Positions 59,027 through 64,000 of a stretch of DNA of 64,000 nucleotides are shown in pieces (within the stretch, counting starts at the first letter, position 1; each line of letters opens with the position of its first letter). This DNA comes from Calendula officinalis (Eukaryota; Streptophyta; Magnoliopsida; Asterales; Asteraceae). The position numbers were made by a program, and so were the translations under genes. Under the pieces are notes generated by a model that had not been told where the DNA came from, did not search any database, and saw only the letters and a program-made list of their open reading frames with translations. Location of the stretch: contig OY970834.1 in NCBI GenBank assembly GCA_963853835.1, forward strand, positions 36,177,257 through 36,241,256. The letters run 5' to 3'.

Positions 59027-60574
59027 CTGCTATTCTTCATCTTTCAAATATTTTTCTCCAACATTCTTGGATAATATCAATTTGTAACTGGTTCTTTCAT
59101 GAGTACTATATGTTTTTGGTTCTCGATTCTGAAACTATCCTGTCTTGGCTCTCGATTTACACTGACACACAATTTCCTCTCTCCGTTTCCACATCGTAAC
59201 TATTCAGCTTTATCATGAGGACCCTGGTCATGATCCTCATGAGGGGGAGAAAAAGAGCAAAAAATAGTTCAAATATCGGATTTATAATTGAACAACATCA
59301 AAAAGAACCACAAACAACCCATCAAAGAAGAAAATTCATAACTCATGTACTCAGATCAAATGCAAAATCAAGTGAGAATCAATGTATTTAACAAAAAAAA
59401 AGTGAAGAAGAAGTAGAAGAAATCGATTCGTCTACAGAAATCTCTCTCAAAATCTCAACCATTTCTCAACCATTTCAATTTAACACTTAACCGTTCAAAT
59501 AATTCTTTCTAAAACACAAAATTACAACCATTCAAACCTTAACCGTTCAAATCATTCTTTACAAAACTCAAAACATTATTATCCTGTCCTCACAAAACCT
59601 CTATCACAAAATCCAAAACAAAATCTCAAATAGCCAAAATCCCAGATAAATCCTTCCAAATTGACATTCCATTACCAGAACTTTTAACCTTAAATGAGAC
59701 ATTTTTTAGAACTTTCTTACACCAACTAATTCAACGAAAAATGTCCCTTTGAGTGTTTGAAACTTCGAAGTTCTATAACGGAAATTATAATTGCTTCTAC
59801 TGCCACTCAGATGTTATCATTGAAAAGCGAAATCTAGAGATATTAATTACAGCCTTTGACAAAGAATTGATATGATCAAACGTAATTCACCATCTTGAAG
59901 TACATCTGAGAATACATGAACATTGTAGCTTGCCCATCTTTTCACAAGGTTACACAATCCTCTATCAACATTTGATCAGATCAAGGATTTGCAATGAGAT
60001 CTTGAACTTACTTCTTACGTGAGAAGGAGAGCAATGGGCCAATAGAAGCAACTGAAGACGGAAGACTGGGATGGAGTGCATCAAGCACAAAAAGGCTAAT
60101 GATTGTTAGGACTAGTTTTGTGCTTAAATGTGTAATTAGGCTTAATTAAACTAGTTAGTGGTGATTTGTGAGAGGAGGTATAAATAAGTGAGATTAAGGC
60201 TAATGATTGTTTAATCCAACACCAGTGAAGAAATAATTGTTGTTTGAGGGGGAGCGTAACCGTTATCAACATATTACCTCAACAACAATTATCAAGAACC
60301 ATAGATCGACATAAAGCCACAAACGTCAAGAAAAGACTTCCGCTGCTAATCTCTCTATTAATATGGGTCTTATTTTAAGTCGGTCTATATGTATCTTCAA
60401 AGTAAAGTCTTCAAAATACTTCTTGTGGTTAAAAAGCTACAAGAAGTATTCGTTTTCACAGATTAACAAAGCTCAAGCAGATCCTGATACATCATTATTC
60501 AACGAAATATCTACAAGGTTCAGCTTTTGCTAAAGATGAAGACTTCGAAGATACGCCTCCCAGACTATTGTTAC
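59027..60574 (+). other. Non-coding 3' part of the LTR element
   Basis: No protein motif. A small inverted repeat (TCATGAGGA ... TCCTCATGA, 59213-59241) precedes a GAGGGGGAG tract. At 60097-60200 a stretch beginning TGTTAGGACTAG and containing GGTATAAATAAG looks like a decayed extra LTR start, hinting that this element is a mosaic. Confidence 0.5.
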
Positions 60575-60586
60575 AAAGGGGGAGAT
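60575..60586 (+). other. Polypurine tract of the LTR element
   Basis: AAAGGGGGAGAT directly before the 3' LTR start TGTTGGGTCA. Confidence 0.75.
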
Positions 60587-60818
60587 TGTTGGGTCATATT
60601 TGTTGTAACCAATAGTCTAGGGGGCATTGTGTAATTAGTCTAAAATAGGTCTAGGTATATAAACCTTGTTCTTAGCTAATTGCCATTCAACCTTTGCCCT
60701 ATTTTGTAATTGTTCTATCTTTATGCAAAGTGTTCATGTTTAATTCTCCATCTTAATCTTCCATATTCTTAGTTGTTATTGCTTAATCAATAGTTTAATC
60801 ATTGAATACGAATCTACA
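60587..60818 (+). mobile_element. 3' LTR (232 bp), strongly different from the 5' LTR
   Basis: It begins TGTTGGGTCATATTTGTTGT and ends GAATCTACA. Its first 50 bases align with the 5' LTR (TGTTGTAA, TAGTCTAGGGGG shared), but the remainder is mostly different and 74 bp shorter. The right end is set mainly by the TAGGT flank. Confidence 0.55.
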
Positions 60819-60842
60819 TAGGTAACCCTACTAACCTCATCA

Positions 60843-60852
60843 TGCCCCCGAG
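60843..60852 (-). other. Polypurine tract of the Tat/Athila-like element
   Basis: CTCGGGGGCA on the minus strand, immediately before the LTR start TGATGAGG. Confidence 0.55.
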
Positions 60853-60989
60853 TTAGGATTTGCCAAAACATTGATTTGCAAGTCGTAACTACCATCATTC
60901 GTATGTCTTTTTCCGTTTTTTATTTACTATATATTTTTTTTATTTATTTCATTTTTTTGTTTAATTGTTTTTTTTTTATTTTGAGTGAA

Positions 60990-62160
60990 CCGACACGCCG
61001 ATACAAGACAACCGGCGGACGCAAGCAGCGCACCAAACCGGCAGCGACCGGCGGTCGATCCGCGACTAGGTGAGGGACCGGCTGCCCGAGAACGGCGGCC
61101 GCAAGGAATACGACCGGCTACCCAAGGCCAATCGATGGTCATAAGTAGTCGGCACGTAGTGGACCGGCGGTATAGGCGGTTCAGCGGCGGGCGGGCAACT
61201 TGACCGGCAATTATAGGGTTACGTCCGGCCTTGACCGGTGGTTCGGATTATGACCGGCGGTTTAGGCGACCGGCGGTTAGGGTGTAGCCGACGACCTGCG
61301 ACCCGTAGGCGAGACCGGCAGTTTTAGGGTTACCGGCGCTTTAGGCGACTGGCGATTAGGGTGTAGCCGGCGACCTCCGTCCCGTAGGCGAGACCGGCAG
61401 GCGTAGACGAGACCGGCGAGCGTAGGCGAGACCTACGGTACAAGCAGACGTAGCAGACCGGCTGCTAAGTGGTCCGGTCGGCGGTTTAGGGTTTAGACCG
61501 ACGGTCAAGGCTTAGCCTAGGTAGACCGGCGGTTAATGTTCGTATCTACCGATAAAGTCCATGCTTACCCTTATACACTTATACCGGCGGTTCGCAAGTG
61601 GTCAATGAAGGGGACCGGCTGTTCGCAAGCTGACCGGCGGCCCCGGATGGCAAGGTGACCAGCGGCTGCAGAAGGCGACCGGCGTCTTATGGATTTTTGG
61701 TACGATCGACACTTAGCCGGCTTCGCACCCTTTAGGCTTAGGTTTAGGATAGCGATTTAGGGTTTAGGCTAACGGTTTCGTGTTTAGCCTATGTGGACTG
61801 GCGGTTTGATGATTTTCGACCGGCGGCTTTTAGGTGTCCGGCCGGCGGTCGTAAGTTGTTGGCTCGCAAGGGACCGGTCGATATAAAGCAAGCCGGAAGA
61901 CTGAGTTGATTAACAACCGACGTTTTAGACGCAGTCTGGCGGATTAGGGTTTAGCCTAGGTTGAACTTGTTAGGGGCGTTCGGTTTAGGCCGGCGGTAGG
62001 GTTTCAACCTATGTCGACCGGTTATTAGGGTATACGATTTAGGCCGTTGTGGTTTTAGAGTGCCCGGATGACCGGCGGGTTATCGTGTTGACCGGCGGGT
62101 TATCGCCTTGACCGGCAGGTTATCGCCTTGACCGGCGGTTTTTAGGGTTTAGGTCGACCG
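60990..62160. repeat. Degenerate GACCGGCGG / TTTAGGG interspersed array
   Basis: A GC-rich 1.2-kb block in which ACCGGCGG occurs at least a dozen times, often as GACCGGCGGTT. It is interspersed with TTTAGGG or TTAGGGT words (about 61330, 61490, 61765, 62150), identical to the plant telomere unit but not in tandem. Near 62068-62140 the unit becomes regular: TTGACCGGCGGGTTATCG repeats about every 22-24 bp. No long open frame exists. The block lies in the non-coding 3' part of the Tat/Athila-like element. Confidence 0.85.
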
Positions 62161-62927
62161 GTTTGGGTTTTCAAGCTTTAAACACTTACAGTACTTGCTT
62201 GTCCATTGCTTTGCTTTGAAAAAATAATGTTTTATTGGATGATCAAGCCAATAACACATTGTTGTTTTTATCTTTTTATTATGGATGTTGTGTCCATGAC
62301 ACCGTCTTGGGTGTGCATGACAGTGTGTATATTTGGTTGTTCGTATGACACTTTCTTGAGAGCCCATGATGCCTTTGTATGCCAATGACCTGGGTGGATT
62401 TGGGTATCTCAGATGTATGCTTCATATTGTGCCTGTGACACTGTGCCAATGGCACTTTTGTTGGTTAACCTTTACTTTGTTTACTCGCGAGGATTGTCGC
62501 TTCCCAGTGAGAAGTGCTTATCTTTTATCAAGTAGATTAAAAGACGAGTATGATTGTATGTTATTTGGCCAGACAAGGTTGTCTTTCTTGGCTTCATACA
62601 TGTTGTATTGAACTGTGTTCTTAGTTGTGTACATGCACATGCGTGTTCTAGTTGTAACATTGTACGTAATGAAAGTGCATGTTTGGCTTTAGACTGAGAT
62701 GTCTATTGTGGCCTTATGCTTTTTGTATTGAATCCTTATTTCAATATTTATTTGTTTATGCAAAAACCATAGAAAAATGATATTGTGAGATAATATTGGG
62801 ATACAAGATCAGACCAAATGCTATTATCGCCAGTTTCATGCATGACCATGACATTCCATGTGCTTGGAAACATGTATTGAAAATATAAAGGAAAAAATGA
62901 GAGTAAAGACTATCGCACCTTGATAGG
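62161..62927 (-). other. Internal non-coding part of the Tat/Athila-like element
   Basis: No polymerase, integrase or protease motif is seen where pol should follow gag on the minus strand. Phrases like TGACACTGTGCCAATGGCAC near 62437 are mildly palindromic. Otherwise unremarkable. Confidence 0.5.
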
Positions 62928-64000
62928 TCAGTTAATATTGGCTCCCTCATGTACCATGAGGATATGACCATCAGGTGGTCCGGGATGTTCTGTGTCTTCC
63001 CCCTTCTTTTGCCAGGCATAACTCTTCTTAAGTGGAGGTTTATTTGCTTGCTGCTTAGCGCCAGGGACAAGGTGTTCTAGTTTGCCTTCTTCCAAAGCCC
63101 GCCTGATTTCCCTTTTTAGCTCTCTACAGGCATTCGTGTCGTGTCCATGATCTTCATGGAAATCACAGTATTTATTCATGTTTTTCGTACCCGACCTGTG
63201 CTCCATTTGGGGTGGAGGTGTGAAGGTAACGCACACCTGCTCTGTTATCAAGATTTCTTTTGGTGTTTTGCTAAGAGCACGCTCAGACGGATGTTTATCG
63301 TATGGGCCAAACCTCCGGTTGCTCCTTTCATCTCGTTGATGATCACCAGTTAGAGCTTCATGCCTGCGATATGACGTGTCGGTCCATGACTTGCCGCCTA
63401 CCTCTCTTGTCAGGGAGACAGTTTCTTTTCACCTTAGATAGTCATATGCCCTGTCCGTGGCTTCTTTGAAAGTAATCGGAGTTCTCTTGATTAACTTTTC
63501 TTGCAGTTGTCCTGGAAGCAAGGAGAGGGTAAAACCCGAAATTTGTTGGCTTTCGGGTAAGGCGACAATTTTCTGGCACTCCTGCGTGTAACGCTGAATG
63601 AAGTCGCGTAACCCCTCGCCTTCCCTTGGTCGCAGCAAATGTGCTTTTATATGAGTTCTCTGCTGCTTCTTTTGTTGGATAAAGTGAGTCACAAATTTAG
63701 CCTTTAGATCTGCAAAGTCTTGAATACTCCTCTCCGGTAAGTCAGCAAACCAATCACGAGCGAAACCCTGCAACGTGCCAGGGAACATGTGACAAGCGAC
63801 TGGGTCTAGCCATTTCTCGGTCATAATGGCCTGTTCAAAAAGAGCAAGGTGGTCATCGGGATCCCGTGTACCATCGTAAGTACCAACTATGGACGGAACT
63901 TTTTGTTTATTTGGGAGAGGGAATCTGGCCACCCAGTCACAAAACTTCGAACTAACCACCGACAAAGGCATAGTGGCCGCTCGGGGTGGTGCGGCTGCTG
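62928..64000 (-). pseudogene. Gag of a Tat/Athila-like Ty3 element, interrupted
   Basis: On the minus strand, coding starts beyond the right edge of the window. The stretch 63429-64000 encodes a capsid-type gag with YDGTRDPDDHLALFEQAI, FPGTLQGFARDWFADLP and LRDFIQRYTQECQKI, a retrotransposon gag of the Tat/Athila group. After AYDYLR a stop codon interrupts the frame at about 63429. From 63251 to 62928 another frame continues with the family's C-terminal histidine/cysteine motif YCDFHEDHGHDTNACRELK. Pol does not follow. The copy is therefore defective or belongs to a non-autonomous gag-only family. Confidence 0.85.

Larger units (their letters stand above)
54194..60823 (+). mobile_element. Non-autonomous LTR retrotransposon with TAGGT target duplication
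   Basis: The element spans 54199-60818, flanked by TAGGT at 54194-54198 and 60819-60823. It has a 5' LTR, an initiator-Met primer-binding site, a leader, one coiled-coil frame (56426-57511), a long non-coding part with six structured hairpins, and a polypurine tract before the 3' LTR. No protease, integrase, reverse transcriptase or RNase H motif is present, so it would depend on a partner element. Several GAGGGGGAG tracts recur (57711, 57743, 57772, 57816, 59231, 60245, 60577), as in some copia SIRE/Maximus-like elements. The two LTRs are oddly different, so a chimeric or mosaic origin is possible. Confidence 0.65.
53634..60842 (-). mobile_element. 3' LTR of a minus-strand Ty3 (Tat/Athila-like) element, interrupted
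   Basis: On the minus strand a polypurine tract CTCGGGGGCA (60843-60852) is followed by TGATGAGGTTAGTAGGG, the LTR start. After about 20 bases the LTR is interrupted by another retroelement (54199-60818). It continues from 54198 leftward to about 53634, where TGTTCGAG on the plus strand gives the CA end. The 53640-54190 part is rich in GCGTCATGAC and TTTGACAGGC words. The matching gag lies at 62928-64000. The left edge is less certain than the right because the second LTR is outside the window. Confidence 0.6.

Noticed and set aside
61330..62160. Interstitial telomere tract
   Set aside because: TTTAGGG words are scattered, not in tandem runs, so it is not a telomere remnant.

Overview
This is a plant nuclear window, most likely from a eudicot and probably an asterid such as a member of the Asteraceae. 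That assignment is inferred from intron-containing plant genes, a LATERAL SUPPRESSOR-type GRAS gene and the kinds of transposable elements present. The low-copy genes sit in islands between dense, often nested transposable elements.

Layout. 1-10,584 is a three-deep nest of LTR retrotransposons. A plus-strand LTR element (3' LTR 2,742-4,918) lies in the protease region of a minus-strand Ty3 element (LTR 6,515-8,755), which itself lies in a Ty1/copia pol gene. 11,750-12,416 is a 55-bp minisatellite. 13,783-23,661 is the main gene island: a plastid-type PPR protein, a tiny split RPL41 gene (25 codons, two exons), a divergent BLOC-1 subunit 2 (BLOS2) gene sharing its promoter, a secreted proline-rich protein and a DUF1645 protein. 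25,255-28,163 is a tandem duplication with a PIF/Harbinger transposon in one copy and the matching empty site in the other. 28,835-29,546 is a long inverted repeat. 29,980-36,043 holds a LINE remnant, a decayed copia element inside a Stowaway MITE, and another MITE. A SINE, a hAT-like element and a renalase-like pseudogene follow. 41,543-44,089 is an eight-exon membrane DnaJ/Jiv90 gene. 45,666-46,462 is a hAT MITE with exact 8-bp target duplications and a nested Stowaway. 48,671-49,999 is a single-exon LATERAL SUPPRESSOR-like gene, followed by a CACTA end, a TIR element inserted in an (AT)n tract and SINE copies. 53,634-64,000 is a minus-strand Ty3 (Tat/Athila-like) element with a broken gag and no visible pol. 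A non-autonomous LTR element (54,199-60,818) is inserted in its 3' LTR.

The least explained signal is inside that last insertion, at 57,879-59,026. Six hairpins share a conserved core (TAAACGATCTC on the left, GATTGCATCTGTTTA on the right). Their stems differ between copies but stay complementary within each copy, the pattern expected of a selected RNA structure. I recognise no known family.

RPL41 and BLOS2 probably share a bidirectional promoter with TGGGCC (site II) and telo-box motifs. Otherwise the genes look independent (translation, organelle RNA processing, endosomal trafficking, cell wall, chaperone, axillary meristem control), and no cluster-like pathway is evident. All protein assignments come from reading motifs and remembered family features; no database search was run.
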